From assembly GCA_028877215.1 (NCBI GenBank), contig JAPPFJ010000008.1:186001-250000 (forward strand): a stretch of DNA of 64,000 bases, read 5' to 3'. Below are positions 51,432 to 60,895 of the stretch, in pieces (position 1 is the stretch's first letter; each line of letters opens with the position of its first letter). Below the pieces are notes generated by a model that worked only from the letters and a program-made list of their open reading frames with translations, was not told the DNA's origin and ran no database searches. The position numbers and the translations under genes are program-made. The DNA is from Gemmatimonadota bacterium. GTDB lineage: Bacteria > Latescibacterota > UBA2968 > GCA-2709665.

Positions 51432-52199
51432 TCAAATTTCAGGCTGAAGTGCCGCTTTCACGATGGCCGCGAATGAATCGGGCTCGAGTGAGGCCCCGCC
51501 GATCAATCCGCCGTCTATATCCGGCCTGTTGAACAGTTCGGCGGCGTTTTCGGGCTTTACGGATCCCCCGTATTGGATTCGCACGTCCCGCGCGACGTTG
51601 TCGTTGTAGAGTTCCCGCAAGACCCGGCGGATGGACGTATGAACGGATTCGGCCTGTGAGGGCGTCGCCGTCATACCGGTGCCAATGGCCCACACGGGTT
51701 CATACGCGACTACACAGCCGACCGCCTCGGTCGCCGACACATTGGCGAACCCCGCCGTGACCTGCCGCCGCACCACACGTTCGGTTGCCCCGGATAGACG
51801 CTCATCAAGAGTCTCACCCACACAGACAATGGGCTTCAGCGCGGCGCTCAATGCAGCCCTAAGCCGCTGATTTACAGTTGTATCCGTTTCACCGAACCAG
51901 ATGCGTCGTTCAGAGTGTCCTAATATAACGTACTCGCATCCGCATGTCAACAGCATCCCAGCGGAAACCTCCCCTGTAAACGCCCCTTCATCCGCCCAGT
52001 GCAGATTCTGCGCGCCTAGCTTTACTGAGCTGTCCCCCAGCATGTTACGTACCCGATCCAGAACCGTGAAAGCGGGGCACACCACAACCTCAACCCTTGC
52101 CATGCCGTCCAACGAGTCCACAATCCCCCGCGCGAGTTGCTCCGCCTCCCCCGACGCCATGTTCATCTTCCAGTTTCCTGCCACAATGGGTACGCGCAT
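51432..52199 (-). CDS. tpiA: Triosephosphate isomerase
   Basis: 255 residues. Catalytic K11 in GNWKMN, H95 in ILGHSERR, E167 in AYEPVWAIGTG, and the phosphate loop IQYGGSVKPEN are all present. It interconverts dihydroxyacetone phosphate and glyceraldehyde 3-phosphate. ATG 52199 with GGAGAGG upstream. Between pgk and this gene lies a 185-bp family-2 repeat, so any pgk-tpiA mRNA carries it. Confidence 0.97.
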   Translation of the reverse strand: MRVPIVAGNWKMNMASGEAEQLARGIVDSLDGMARVEVVVCPAFTVLDRVRNMLGDSSVKLGAQNLHWADEGAFTGEVSAGMLLTCGCEYVILGHSERRIWFGETDTTVNQRLRAALSAALKPIVCVGETLDERLSGATERVVRRQVTAGFANVSATEAVGCVVAYEPVWAIGTGMTATPSQAESVHTSIRRVLRELYNDNVARDVRIQYGGSVKPENAAELFNRPDIDGGLIGGASLEPDSFAAIVKAALQPEI

Positions 52200-52220
52200 T
52201 CCCACCTCTCCACCAGGTAA

Positions 52221-52405
52221 GAAGCTGTCTTAAAATTCCCAGCGGTCTTCGCACGGCTGCAAGAGCGCCGGTCGGCGTTGGTCAAACCCACCCGTCTTAC
52301 GAGATCGAGGCTGCGCTTGCTCGCCTCTCATAGCCGGATTTTCCCGCCTTGACCGCCGCTTTTTCGCTCGCGCTCGGGAACTCACCGGTAATTTTAAAAC
52401 AACTT
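52221..52405. repeat. MITE-like dispersed repeat, family 2, copy B
   Basis: 185 bp with ends GAAGCTGTCTTAAAATT and AATTTTAAAACAACTTC. It matches 45163-45324 but has a 20-30 bp internal difference. It fills the pgk-tpiA interval. Confidence 0.85.
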
Positions 52406-52428
52406 CTATTCGAATCAGACCGTGTGGT

Positions 52429-53622
52429 TCACGTCTGGCGATCGGCCAACGCGGCCACCCCCGGTAGCAGTTTGCCTTCGAGGAATTCCAGGAAGGCCCC
52501 GCCGCCGGTGGAAACATGTCCCAGCCTGTCCGCCAGACCGCACGCCGTCAGCGCCGCGACCGTCTCCCCGCCGCCCGCGAGGGTATTCGCGCCCCGCGAC
52601 GAAGCCTTTGCCACCGCGTGCGCCACCGCCTTCGTGCCCCCGGAAAAGGCCGGGATCTCCGACACCCCCATCGGTCCGTTCCACACCACGGATCCGGCGT
52701 CAAGGATTTCGTCCGAGAATGTGGACCGCGTATCGGGCCCGATATCGAACCCTTCCAGCTCCGGCGGCATCCTGTCACGGGGTACGACCTGTATCGCCGT
52801 CTCGTCGCGGGACTCGGACGCAACCACGCAGTCGGTGGGCAGAAGTAACCGGACGTCTGCGTCAGCGGCACGCTGCAGCAGGACTTCCGCCATCCCCACG
52901 CGGTCTGCCTCGAGCAGGGACCGCCCGATCTCCAATCCCATCGCCTTGTAGAAGGTGTACGCCATACCGCCGCCGATCAGGAGCGTATCCACGAGGGTCA
53001 GCAGATACTGGATGACGTCGATCTTGCCCGAAATCTTGGCGCCGCCCAGTACCGCGACAAACGGCCGGGCGGGCCGGGATAATGCGTTCTCCAGACAATC
53101 CAGTTCACGCTGCATCAGGAACCCGGCCGCACAGTCCACGAAGTGATGGGTGACACCTTCCGTGGACGCATGCGCCCGGTGAGCCGTTCCGAATGCGTCG
53201 TTCACGTAGGCCGAACCCAGTTCACAGAGCCGGCGGGCGAATTCGGGATCGTTTGCCTCTTCCTCCGCGTGAAATCTCAAATTTTCCAGCATCACAACGC
53301 CGTCCGCGCGTTTTGCAATCGCCTCCGTATCAGCGCCCACGCAATCCGGTGCCATTGTGACCTCCCGGCCCATCAGCTCGCCGAGGCGTGCCGCAGCGGG
53401 CTTCAGCGACAGATCGGGAACGACGCTTCCCTTCGGCCTGCCGAGGTGCGACATCAGGATCGGCACGCCTCCCCGCTCCAGGATATACCGGAGTGTCGGA
53501 ACGGCTGCTCGAATCCGCGTGTCGTCGCCAATCTCGCCGTTCTGGAGCGGCACGTTGAAATCCACCCGCACCAGCACGCGCCGTCCCGCGAGCTCCAGAT
53601 CCGTAATTGAAAGTTTCGCCAT
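52429..53622 (-). CDS. pgk: Phosphoglycerate kinase
   Basis: 397 residues. The substrate-binding VRVDFNVPL (17-25), SHLGRPKG, and GGAKISGKI motifs and the nucleotide loop GGGETVAAL near the C-terminus are present. It makes ATP and 3-phosphoglycerate from 1,3-bisphosphoglycerate. ATG 53622 was chosen; the open frame extends 24 codons further without family similarity. Codirectional with gap upstream and tpiA downstream. Confidence 0.97.
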   Translation of the reverse strand: MAKLSITDLELAGRRVLVRVDFNVPLQNGEIGDDTRIRAAVPTLRYILERGGVPILMSHLGRPKGSVVPDLSLKPAAARLGELMGREVTMAPDCVGADTEAIAKRADGVVMLENLRFHAEEEANDPEFARRLCELGSAYVNDAFGTAHRAHASTEGVTHHFVDCAAGFLMQRELDCLENALSRPARPFVAVLGGAKISGKIDVIQYLLTLVDTLLIGGGMAYTFYKAMGLEIGRSLLEADRVGMAEVLLQRAADADVRLLLPTDCVVASESRDETAIQVVPRDRMPPELEGFDIGPDTRSTFSDEILDAGSVVWNGPMGVSEIPAFSGGTKAVAHAVAKASSRGANTLAGGGETVAALTACGLADRLGHVSTGGGAFLEFLEGKLLPGVAALADRQT

Positions 53623-53799
53623 GTTTCCTGTCCTGGCGACTATAAGAGAGGGAGCCGTCCCGCGCGGGCATCCCGCGTGGTCTGGCTCCCGCATGCCCGC
53701 TTTCGGTACGGTTGTCCGAAAGCGGTCTTCCTGAATTCGTATCTGTTCGACTCCCGGGTGCGACGGACCGCACTCCGTTCGGCAGGGTCGCTTCCGAGC

Positions 53800-54813
53800 C
53801 TATTCGTCCGCCCGGCGGGCCGTCCCCAGCGACTCCACAAGGTCCACGCACCGGCAGGAATAGCCCCATTCGTTATCGTACCAGCCGCACACCTTCACCA
53901 TATTCCCGCCCATGACCGTTGTCATTTCCGAATCGAGCACACAGGAATGGGGGTTGCCGATGATGTCCGCGGAGACAAGGGGCTCGTCCGAGTACTCCAG
54001 AATGCCTTTCAGTCGGCCATCCGAAGCCGTCCTGAACGCTTCGTTGACGGACTCCGCGGTCGCCGGGTTCCGCAGTGTCGCCACAAAATCCGTATAGGAG
54101 CCGTCGGGCGTGGGGACCCGCACAGCCATCCCGTCCAGGTTGCCGTTCAACTCGGGGATTACCTTGCCCACGGCGCTGGCGGCCCCGGTTGTCGTCGGGA
54201 TCATGGACAGGGCCGCGGACCTGGCTCTGCGCAGGTCCGAGTGCGGCGCATCGATCATGCGCTGGTCGCCGGTATAGGCGTGGATGGTCGTCATCAGTCC
54301 CTTCTCGACGCCGAATGACTCCTGCAGAACGCTTACCATCGGGGCCAGGCAGTTCGTGGTGCAGGATGCATTGGAGATCACCCTGTCCTGTTCGGTCAGC
54401 GTCTCATGGTTGATGCCCATCACCACCGTCGGCACGTCGCCCCTGGCCGGGGCCGATATGATCACCCGTCCGGCGCCCGCGCCGAGGTGCTTGCCGGCGC
54501 TGTCCTTATCCGTGAAGAATCCCGTTGACTCGATCACCACGTCCACTCCGAGCGTGCGCCACGGCAACATGACCGGATCGCGCTCGGCCAGTACGATGAC
54601 CTCGTTTCCGTCCACGTCCAGAGATTTTTCCCTGATTACCACTTTGCCCTGATATCTTCCGTGCGTCGAGTCGTACTTCAGCAGATGTCCCAGCGTCCCG
54701 GCGTCGGTCAGATCGTTTACCGCCACGACATCGATGCTGGGTCTGCGCATCGCCGCGCGGAATACAAGCCTGCCGATTCGTCCGAATCCGTTAATGGCCA
54801 CCTTGATCGCCAT
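53800..54813 (-). CDS. gap: Glyceraldehyde-3-phosphate dehydrogenase
   Basis: 337 residues. NAD motif NGFGRIGR (7-14), catalytic Cys in SNASCTTNCLAP, base His in GLMTTIHAYTGDQ and Arg in VRVPTPDGSYTD are intact. It forms 1,3-bisphosphoglycerate. GGAGG precedes the ATG. The 177-bp gap to pgk contains nested inverted repeats (GGGAGCC at 53650 with GGCTCCC ending at 53690), possibly an mRNA hairpin. Confidence 0.97.
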   Translation of the reverse strand: MAIKVAINGFGRIGRLVFRAAMRRPSIDVVAVNDLTDAGTLGHLLKYDSTHGRYQGKVVIREKSLDVDGNEVIVLAERDPVMLPWRTLGVDVVIESTGFFTDKDSAGKHLGAGAGRVIISAPARGDVPTVVMGINHETLTEQDRVISNASCTTNCLAPMVSVLQESFGVEKGLMTTIHAYTGDQRMIDAPHSDLRRARSAALSMIPTTTGAASAVGKVIPELNGNLDGMAVRVPTPDGSYTDFVATLRNPATAESVNEAFRTASDGRLKGILEYSDEPLVSADIIGNPHSCVLDSEMTTVMGGNMVKVCGWYDNEWGYSCRCVDLVESLGTARRADE

Positions 54814-54986
54814 CTTGTCTACCTCCAGAGCAATTAAAAACCGGTCGGCCGATTGCCACCGGGGCTGTGCGCGCGTAAACCATTATGCGCCGTGCAATTG
54901 ACGGATCGGCGCGCCTTGCAAGATTACTGATTTGCGCACCAGTCCAGGGCAACGGCATCGAATTCCGTCGACACGGAAGTTCGTGG

Positions 54987-56024
54987 TTATCCAAAAAAGA
55001 CCCTGGCGATATCGTACAGATTCATATCCACGGTACGCAGCTTGGATACCGCGTCTTTCAGCGGCACAGAGACGATATCGGTGCCCCGCAGCGCCACCAT
55101 ATTGCCGAAATCTCCGGTGTGGACGAGGTCGATTGCGGCAATGCCGAAGCGTGTGCCCAGGACCCGGTCGAACGCTGTGGGGTTGCCTCCGCGCTGGATG
55201 TGGCCCAGAACGGTCACCCGGGTTTCGAAACCCGTTCGTCTTTCTATTTCTTCCCCAAGTACGATGCCAATCCCCCCAAGACGGACGTGCCCGAAGGCGT
55301 CGCGTTCCTCTGACTGAAGCACCAGAGATTCGTCGGACAGCCGGGCGCCCTCCGCCACCACGACGATGCTGAAGGTCTTGCCGCGGTCGTGGCGTTTCTG
55401 GATGGAAGAACAGACCATTTCCAGGTCGACCGGCTGTTCGGGAATCAGAACCATATCGGCGCCGCCCGCAATGCCCGCCTCCACGGCGATCCATCCCGCG
55501 TGACGCCCCATCACCTCCACCACCATCACCCGGTTGTGCGACTCGGCGGTGGTGTGCAACCTGTCGATGGCGTCGGTGACCGTATTGATGGCCGTATCGA
55601 AACCGAAGGTCTGGTCCGTGCCGTCCAGGTCGTTGTCGATGGTCTTTGGCACGCCGATTACGTTCACGCCGTCTTCGTACAGCCTGCTGGCGACACCGAC
55701 CGTGTCGTCTCCGCCAACTGCAATCAGCGCATCCAGCTCCATCGTGACCATATTCCGTTTTACGGTGTCGGCGCCGTCAGGCTCGTTATAAGGGTTGGTC
55801 CTGGACGTGCCCAGGATCGTTCCTCCCCTGGGCAGAATACCGGAGACCGCATTCAGGTCCAGCGGCATCGAAACCGACTCGAGCATGCCCCTCCAGCCCA
55901 GCATCACCCCCACGATATCATATCCGTAAGCGTCGGTACCCTTCCGCGTGACCGCACGGATGACCGCATTCAGACCGGGACAATCGCCGCCGCCGGTTAA
56001 TATCCCGACACGCCTTCGCGCCAT
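54987..56024 (-). CDS. 6-phosphofructokinase, PPi-dependent type
   Basis: 345 residues. The diagnostic positions read GGDD (104-107) and PKTIDND (126-132); ATP-dependent enzymes have GGDG and PGTIDND. This combination indicates pyrophosphate as phosphoryl donor. GILTGGGDCPGLNA at the N-terminus and the MGRHAGW motif support the fold. ATG 56024; upstream in-frame residues are not family-like. First of the gap-pgk-tpiA-secG block, behind the promoter at 56129-56157. Confidence 0.93.
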   Translation of the reverse strand: MARRRVGILTGGGDCPGLNAVIRAVTRKGTDAYGYDIVGVMLGWRGMLESVSMPLDLNAVSGILPRGGTILGTSRTNPYNEPDGADTVKRNMVTMELDALIAVGGDDTVGVASRLYEDGVNVIGVPKTIDNDLDGTDQTFGFDTAINTVTDAIDRLHTTAESHNRVMVVEVMGRHAGWIAVEAGIAGGADMVLIPEQPVDLEMVCSSIQKRHDRGKTFSIVVVAEGARLSDESLVLQSEERDAFGHVRLGGIGIVLGEEIERRTGFETRVTVLGHIQRGGNPTAFDRVLGTRFGIAAIDLVHTGDFGNMVALRGTDIVSVPLKDAVSKLRTVDMNLYDIARVFFG

Positions 56025-56128
56025 TGGAGCGCTCCGTACATCGTTCGGTTGAACGCCATAACCTGTCGCGCGGACAGGGTCCGTTTGCACGGCATCCTAT
56101 CCGCAATAATACCCGTTCCGAACCAGTA

Positions 56129-56157
56129 AATTTAAGGCATGCCTCACTTGGTGTCAA
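56129..56157 (-). promoter_or_regulatory. Sigma-70 promoter of the glycolytic block
   Basis: TTGACA (56152-56157), a 17-base spacer and TAAATT (56129-56134), 11 of 12 consensus matches on the minus strand. It lies between comF and the phosphofructokinase gene. Confidence 0.75.
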
Positions 56158-56192
56158 GTTGATTTTTTGTCAAAGTGTTTGGAATCAATGCG

Positions 56193-56978
56193 TTAGATGA
56201 ATAGATCGGTGCCGGTGTGGACCGCCCGGGCATGTGGTTTTTCCTCGTCGAGATAGGGACACGCAACAGCCGCCACGTTGACTTCGGACGCCCCTGCGTC
56301 CAGCAGTGCCGCGGCGCAGGCGTTGGCCGTGGCCCCGGTGGTAACCACGTCGTCCACCAGCAGGACAGGGTGTCCTCTGACCAGATCCGTTCTGCGTCCG
56401 AGAAAGGCCCCCTCGACATTTGCGCCACGTTCAGCCGAGTCCAGGTTCGTCTGTGTTTCCGTGGCGCGCACACGCTTCAGCACCCGGTCCTCAACGGAAA
56501 GATCCAGCACCCGCGCCAGGGCTCGTGCAATCAATACGCTCTGGTTGTAACCGCGTTCCCGCAACCTGCTTCCGTGAAGGGGCACCGGCACCACAAGCGG
56601 CCGGGCTGCCGCCACCGATTCCCCGTCCAACATTCGACCCAATGCGCGGCCAAGGGTCTGGCCGACGACGGTCTGACCCTGGTATTTCAACATGTGGACC
56701 ATGCGCTGCACCGAACGGCTGAACGGCGTGAGCGCACACATCCGGGAGAAAACGAAATCCTTGTCCGCGCAATTCCTGCAGGGTTTGGAATGCCCCGGAC
56801 AGCCGCATCGGCGGCACCGCGGCTCTTTGATGACACCCAGGGTCTCCCAGCACACGGGGCAAAGCCCGTCGGTCTCGTCCAGCGGTGTTCGGCAGAGCAG
56901 ACAGTGCGGAGGATAAACGAATGCCTGAACGGATTCTACCGCGGTTTGAAGAAGGCGTATGAAAGCGTCCCGCTTCAC
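56193..56978 (-). CDS. comF: ComF family phosphoribosyltransferase-like protein
   Basis: 261 residues. The N-terminal zinc finger has CLLCRTPLDETDGLCPVC and CRRCGCPGHSKPC, and the PRTase motif is LLVDDVVTTGATANACAAAL. ComF proteins act in natural transformation or DNA uptake and may also have roles in purine salvage. GTG 56978 has AAGGA six bases upstream and matches the usual N-terminus; the frame opens at 57044. Minus strand, divergent from the HAD-YvcK gene. Confidence 0.85.
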   Translation of the reverse strand: MKRDAFIRLLQTAVESVQAFVYPPHCLLCRTPLDETDGLCPVCWETLGVIKEPRCRRCGCPGHSKPCRNCADKDFVFSRMCALTPFSRSVQRMVHMLKYQGQTVVGQTLGRALGRMLDGESVAAARPLVVPVPLHGSRLRERGYNQSVLIARALARVLDLSVEDRVLKRVRATETQTNLDSAERGANVEGAFLGRRTDLVRGHPVLLVDDVVTTGATANACAAALLDAGASEVNVAAVACPYLDEEKPHARAVHTGTDLFI

Positions 56979-57137
56979 GTCCATTCCTTCGGAATAGTGA
57001 GAAATGGCTTGCAAAAGCCGCATCATGGCGATACATTCACGCACTCAACGCGATCGGTCGCGAGGACCTGCGAAGGCGGCTTTGGTCGCGTTGCATCAGC
57101 CCCCCGGCACGGTCACGCACGTTCCCAAACGTCATCT

Positions 57138-59114
57138 ATGAAAAATACCCGCGCGATTATTTTCGATCTGGATGGTACGCTGTTCGACCTGGATCCGCTG
57201 GTTCAGGCCGCCCGTAAACGGGTCGCGCGGCATCTGTACGTCAATGGATTCTTCGCCTCCGAATCCTACGCCCTCAGCCGGATCAACGACCTGGAACTTC
57301 GGCACGGTCCGTATTATTCTTCGTCTCCGTACTATTTCGCCTTCTACGATATCGCGAAGGCCCTCCAGCGCGACAAGCCCGACCGACTCGCCGACTATAT
57401 CAACAGACAGCGCCCCAATCATCGAAGCCTGGAAGACGCCGATTCCATCGAAGCCTTTGTGGCCGAGCTCGAATACGTCTACAACAGCGAGGCCGTTGAA
57501 GACGTCAGGCTGTTTCCAGGCGCGGTGCAGACCCTGCAGGAACTTTGCGACGCCGGATGCCTGCTCTTTCTCGTGACATTCGGAAGAACGCTTCGGCAGA
57601 AGAACAAGATCGACCTTCTGAATATCGCGCCGTTTTTCCACACAATTGTCAACGAAGGCCCGCCTTCTCACGACTACTGGTTCGCCGAACTCATCAAGGC
57701 CCACAAACTCTCTCCGGAGGAGGTTGTCTGTGTGGGCGACCGGGCCCAGGATGAGATTCGGGCGGGCAACCGCCTCGGATGCACGACGGTCTGGATGCGC
57801 CGCGGGAGATACGCGGAGGAGGAACCCGGAGAGGGCGACCGTCCAACCCATCAGATCCGCCTCCTCCCTCAGTTGTCGACCCTGATCCATCTGGCCCGCA
57901 TGGATAAGGACCGGCGACGGCTGAAAGTGGCCGCGCTGGGCGGCGGCACCGGGCTTCCCATCGTATTGCGGGGGATTCAGACCTATACCGACAGCCCCAC
58001 GGCCGTGGTGGCGGTGACGGACACCGGGGCTTCCTCGGGACGCATCCGCTGGAATCTGGGCGTGCAGCCGCCCGGAGACATCCGCAACGCGCTGACCGCG
58101 CTGGCTGATCGACGTCGGGTCTCGTCCGGTCTGATCCGGGTATTCCAGCACCGGTTTCCGAACAGCGAACAGGAGGCGGGTATCTTCCGAAACGACAATA
58201 TCGGCAACTTCCTGATCGCCGCGCTGACCCAGCAACTCGGCGACTTTCAAAAAGCGATCCAGACAGCCGGTGATATGCTGCGCATACGCGGAGAGGTCTA
58301 TCCGGCTACCAACCAGAACGTGGACATCTGCGCCGAACTCGAGAACGGCGAACAGCGGTATACCGAGTGGATGGTGCGCAAGACCGGCAAGTCGCCCTTG
58401 AAGCAGGCGTACCTCGTCGCCAACAGCGACATCCTTCGTGAGCTGGAACAACCGCAGGGTGCGCTGTACCGTGAGGACGACTCGCGAACGGGCCAGGTCG
58501 AGGTTCACGCCATGCCCGGAAGCGAGTTTCGCCCGGCCAGGAACGAAGCCCGCGCACCGCGTGGGGCCCTTCGGGCCATCGCCGACGCGGACATTGTGGT
58601 TCTCGGTCCGGGCAGCCTCTTCACGAGCGTGATAACGAATCTGCTCGTGCCCGACGTCCGGCGCGCGCTGTCAGGCCGCAACCACGGCAAGGTATTCTAC
58701 ATCTGCAATATCGTGACCCAGCCGGGGCAGACAGACGGGTTTCCGGCATCCGGTCACCTGGGCGCCATCCTTCGGCACTTCCCTGAGAGAGACTGCGGAT
58801 TCCTGGATCACATGCTGGTTCAGGATCCGGAAGCGTTCCACAGGCCCGGTGGACGAAAATGGCGGCAGGTGCTGAATGCCTACCTGCGGGACGGCAAGGA
58901 ACCCGTGACGTGCGATGCGGAAGCGATCCGCCCTCATGTGGCCTGTACGGTTACGGATCTTCTGGAGGACTACACGTCGGAGGTGAAGAGCCGCAGCGCG
59001 GGAGACTTTATCAGCCACAACCCCGACAGGGTGGCCGACGCTGTCTGCCGGATCTACTGCGGTCTGGAAGTTCCTGACTACGGGGAGCCGCACAATGGAT
59101 CGGCGCCGGATTGA
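57138..59114 (+). CDS. HAD phosphatase fused to YvcK/CofD-like domain
   Basis: 658 residues. N-terminal HAD hydrolase (about 1-250): motif I FDLDGTLFD (9-17), motif II LFLVTFGRT, motif III/IV VCVGDRAQDEIRAGN. C-terminal YvcK/CofD-like domain (about 255-650): VAALGGGTGLP, DTGASSGRIRW, PPGDIRNALTAL, NIGNFLIAAL. YvcK-like proteins bind UDP-sugars and act in carbon metabolism and cell shape. There is no stop between the domains; an internal ATG at 57900 lacks a ribosome site. A second HAD gene overlaps the end by 20 bases. Confidence 0.9.
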   Translation: MKNTRAIIFDLDGTLFDLDPLVQAARKRVARHLYVNGFFASESYALSRINDLELRHGPYYSSSPYYFAFYDIAKALQRDKPDRLADYINRQRPNHRSLEDADSIEAFVAELEYVYNSEAVEDVRLFPGAVQTLQELCDAGCLLFLVTFGRTLRQKNKIDLLNIAPFFHTIVNEGPPSHDYWFAELIKAHKLSPEEVVCVGDRAQDEIRAGNRLGCTTVWMRRGRYAEEEPGEGDRPTHQIRLLPQLSTLIHLARMDKDRRRLKVAALGGGTGLPIVLRGIQTYTDSPTAVVAVTDTGASSGRIRWNLGVQPPGDIRNALTALADRRRVSSGLIRVFQHRFPNSEQEAGIFRNDNIGNFLIAALTQQLGDFQKAIQTAGDMLRIRGEVYPATNQNVDICAELENGEQRYTEWMVRKTGKSPLKQAYLVANSDILRELEQPQGALYREDDSRTGQVEVHAMPGSEFRPARNEARAPRGALRAIADADIVVLGPGSLFTSVITNLLVPDVRRALSGRNHGKVFYICNIVTQPGQTDGFPASGHLGAILRHFPERDCGFLDHMLVQDPEAFHRPGGRKWRQVLNAYLRDGKEPVTCDAEAIRPHVACTVTDLLEDYTSEVKSRSAGDFISHNPDRVADAVCRIYCGLEVPDYGEPHNGSAPD

Positions 59115-59787
59115 GGCCGTCATCTTCGACCTGGACGATACCCTGTTCGATTGCACCGGGCAGTTGACCGAGCCTGCGCGCCGCCGGGCGGCTGAAACGC
59201 TCGCCACGGCCATTCCGGATTCTGACGCGTCGGCCCTGCACAGCATCCAGGCGAAACTCGCCGGCCAATTGAGTTCCGCTGACGCCATCCGCGAAATCGC
59301 CCGCCGTCACGAATTGTCGGCAGATAACGTGGAAAGCGCGCTTACGGCCTACAATCGGGACCATGTCGAAGACATCATGCCCTTTCCGGACACGCTTTCT
59401 ACGCTGGACGAGCTTGCGGCCAGGAAATACGGGCTTTGCCTCGTGACCACCGGTCGCCGGGAGAGGCAGCGACGGAAGGTAGACCGCCTGGGTCTCTGCA
59501 GCCACTTCAGCGAGGCGTCGGGCACGCTTGTCTTCCACGACGACCGGGCATTCCCTGAAAAAGACGAAGCGCTTCAACGGGCGGCCCTGCGCTTCAACCT
59601 TGCACCCTGCCGGATCCTGTCGGTGGGGGACAAGCTGAACTCGGAAATCGCCGCGTCGAAACGCCTGGGCATGCGCACGGCGCGCCTGTGTTTCGGCAGA
59701 CAAAAAAACCAGCGCCCTCGAACCCGCGAGGAACGCCCGGACCACGAACTGAACCGCCTGAAGGACCTGCTGGAACTGCTGCCCTGA
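59095..59787 (+). CDS. HAD family hydrolase
   Basis: 230 residues. Motif I FDLDDTLFD at the N-terminus, a Thr in LVTTGRRE as motif II, and Lys plus acid motif in CRILSVGDKLNSEIAAS. It is a phosphatase-like HAD of the same class as the N-terminal domain of the preceding fusion, so they may be paralogues. Starts 20 bases inside the HAD-YvcK stop. It converges on the SAM hydrolase gene with 13 bases between stops. Confidence 0.88.
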   Translation: MDRRRIEAVIFDLDDTLFDCTGQLTEPARRRAAETLATAIPDSDASALHSIQAKLAGQLSSADAIREIARRHELSADNVESALTAYNRDHVEDIMPFPDTLSTLDELAARKYGLCLVTTGRRERQRRKVDRLGLCSHFSEASGTLVFHDDRAFPEKDEALQRAALRFNLAPCRILSVGDKLNSEIAASKRLGMRTARLCFGRQKNQRPRTREERPDHELNRLKDLLELLP

Positions 59788-59800
59788 GATGCCCGCGCGA

Positions 59801-60586
59801 TTACGCGTACTCAGGTCCGAAATCCACGGTTATCCGGTCACCCCGTTTCAACCCCAGGTTCCGCGCGGCATTCCCTCCGTTGATTGCAATCTCAAGCGCA
59901 TTATCGCTTCCGTACAGGGCCAGTGCCCTGCCCTCCGGAACGTCGGCGTACGTGCGGCAGATCCTGTCGAACTTGAACTCTCCTGCATGTACGCGGACAT
60001 CTTCGTACCCCAGGCGCCGTTTTCCGAGATTGCTGATCGCATTCCCGAAACGATCCACGTGTACGATCCTCCCGACAACCGTGTTATCGCATTCCTGAAC
60101 CGTCCAGAGGTTGAGGCGGACCGGATCGGCGACCGGCGGCCCCAGTTCGGCCGGCGGGACGCCGTTGCAGAGATGCGCCGCGACGGGGCCGAAGACATCC
60201 CGGCCGTGAAAGGTGGGGCTCACCTCAGACCTGAAATACCCCGCATCGCGTATTTCAACGGCGTTCCAGGTCGACTCCTGCTGGAACACAGCACTGAACA
60301 GGCCGTTGTCCGGACCGACAAACCGGTGGTCCGCCGTTTCAACCTCAATTGCGCGGCGGGCGCTTCCCACGCCCGGATCCACGACCGCGAGATGGACCGT
60401 ACCCACAGGAAAATAGCGGTATGCGCGGGAGAGGATATATGCCCCGGAGGCCACGTCCTGCGGCGGGACCTGATGGGAGACGTCCACGAGCGAGACATCG
60501 GGTGCAATCGCGAGAATCGCGCCCTTCATCGCGGCCACGTACCCGTCGCGAAGCCCGAAATCCGTTGTCAACGTGATCACACCCAA
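59801..60586 (-). CDS. SAM hydroxide adenosyltransferase (DUF62) family protein
   Basis: 261 residues. The start ITLTTDFGLRDGYVAAMKG and the later HVDRFGNAISNL match the SAM-hydrolase/fluorinase family. It splits S-adenosylmethionine to adenosine and methionine using water; fluorinase-specific residues were not seen. TTG 60586 has GGAGG six bases upstream; GTG 60580 is an alternative but too far. Radiating from a heptamer-bounded repeat. Confidence 0.88.
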   Translation of the reverse strand: MGVITLTTDFGLRDGYVAAMKGAILAIAPDVSLVDVSHQVPPQDVASGAYILSRAYRYFPVGTVHLAVVDPGVGSARRAIEVETADHRFVGPDNGLFSAVFQQESTWNAVEIRDAGYFRSEVSPTFHGRDVFGPVAAHLCNGVPPAELGPPVADPVRLNLWTVQECDNTVVGRIVHVDRFGNAISNLGKRRLGYEDVRVHAGEFKFDRICRTYADVPEGRALALYGSDNALEIAINGGNAARNLGLKRGDRITVDFGPEYA

Positions 60587-60627
60587 GACACACCTCCACA
60601 CTTCACCCCCGGCCGCCCGACCGCCGG

Positions 60628-60895
60628 GTGAGACGCAAGACGGTAGAAGGTAGAGAACCACATCCCAGCCCACCACCTGGCGAGAGGGGAGACGTTAGAC
60701 GGGGAGAAAACCGGGTAGACGGGAGACGTAAGACGGTAGAAGGTATCTTTGCCCGCCAATTTATCCCTCCTTGCCTCCGGCACGAAAAGAAGCCTCACAA
60801 GGCGGGTCATCTCTACCCTCTGCCGTCTTCCCTCTACCCGTATTCAGGCTCTTTGTGGCCAATTGACAGTTGTCTTTTTCCGATTGAGGCCAAGC
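60628..60895 (+). repeat. Heptamer-bounded dispersed element, copy C
   Basis: Left side carries GACGTTAGACGGGG and GACGTAAGACGGTAG runs. The core (about 60740-60800) is opposite in orientation to copy A. The right arm has TACCCTCTGCCGTCTTCCC and a tail ATTCAGGCTCTTTGTGGCC shared with copy A. It fills most of 60587-61056; I see no gene in the rest. Confidence 0.75.
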
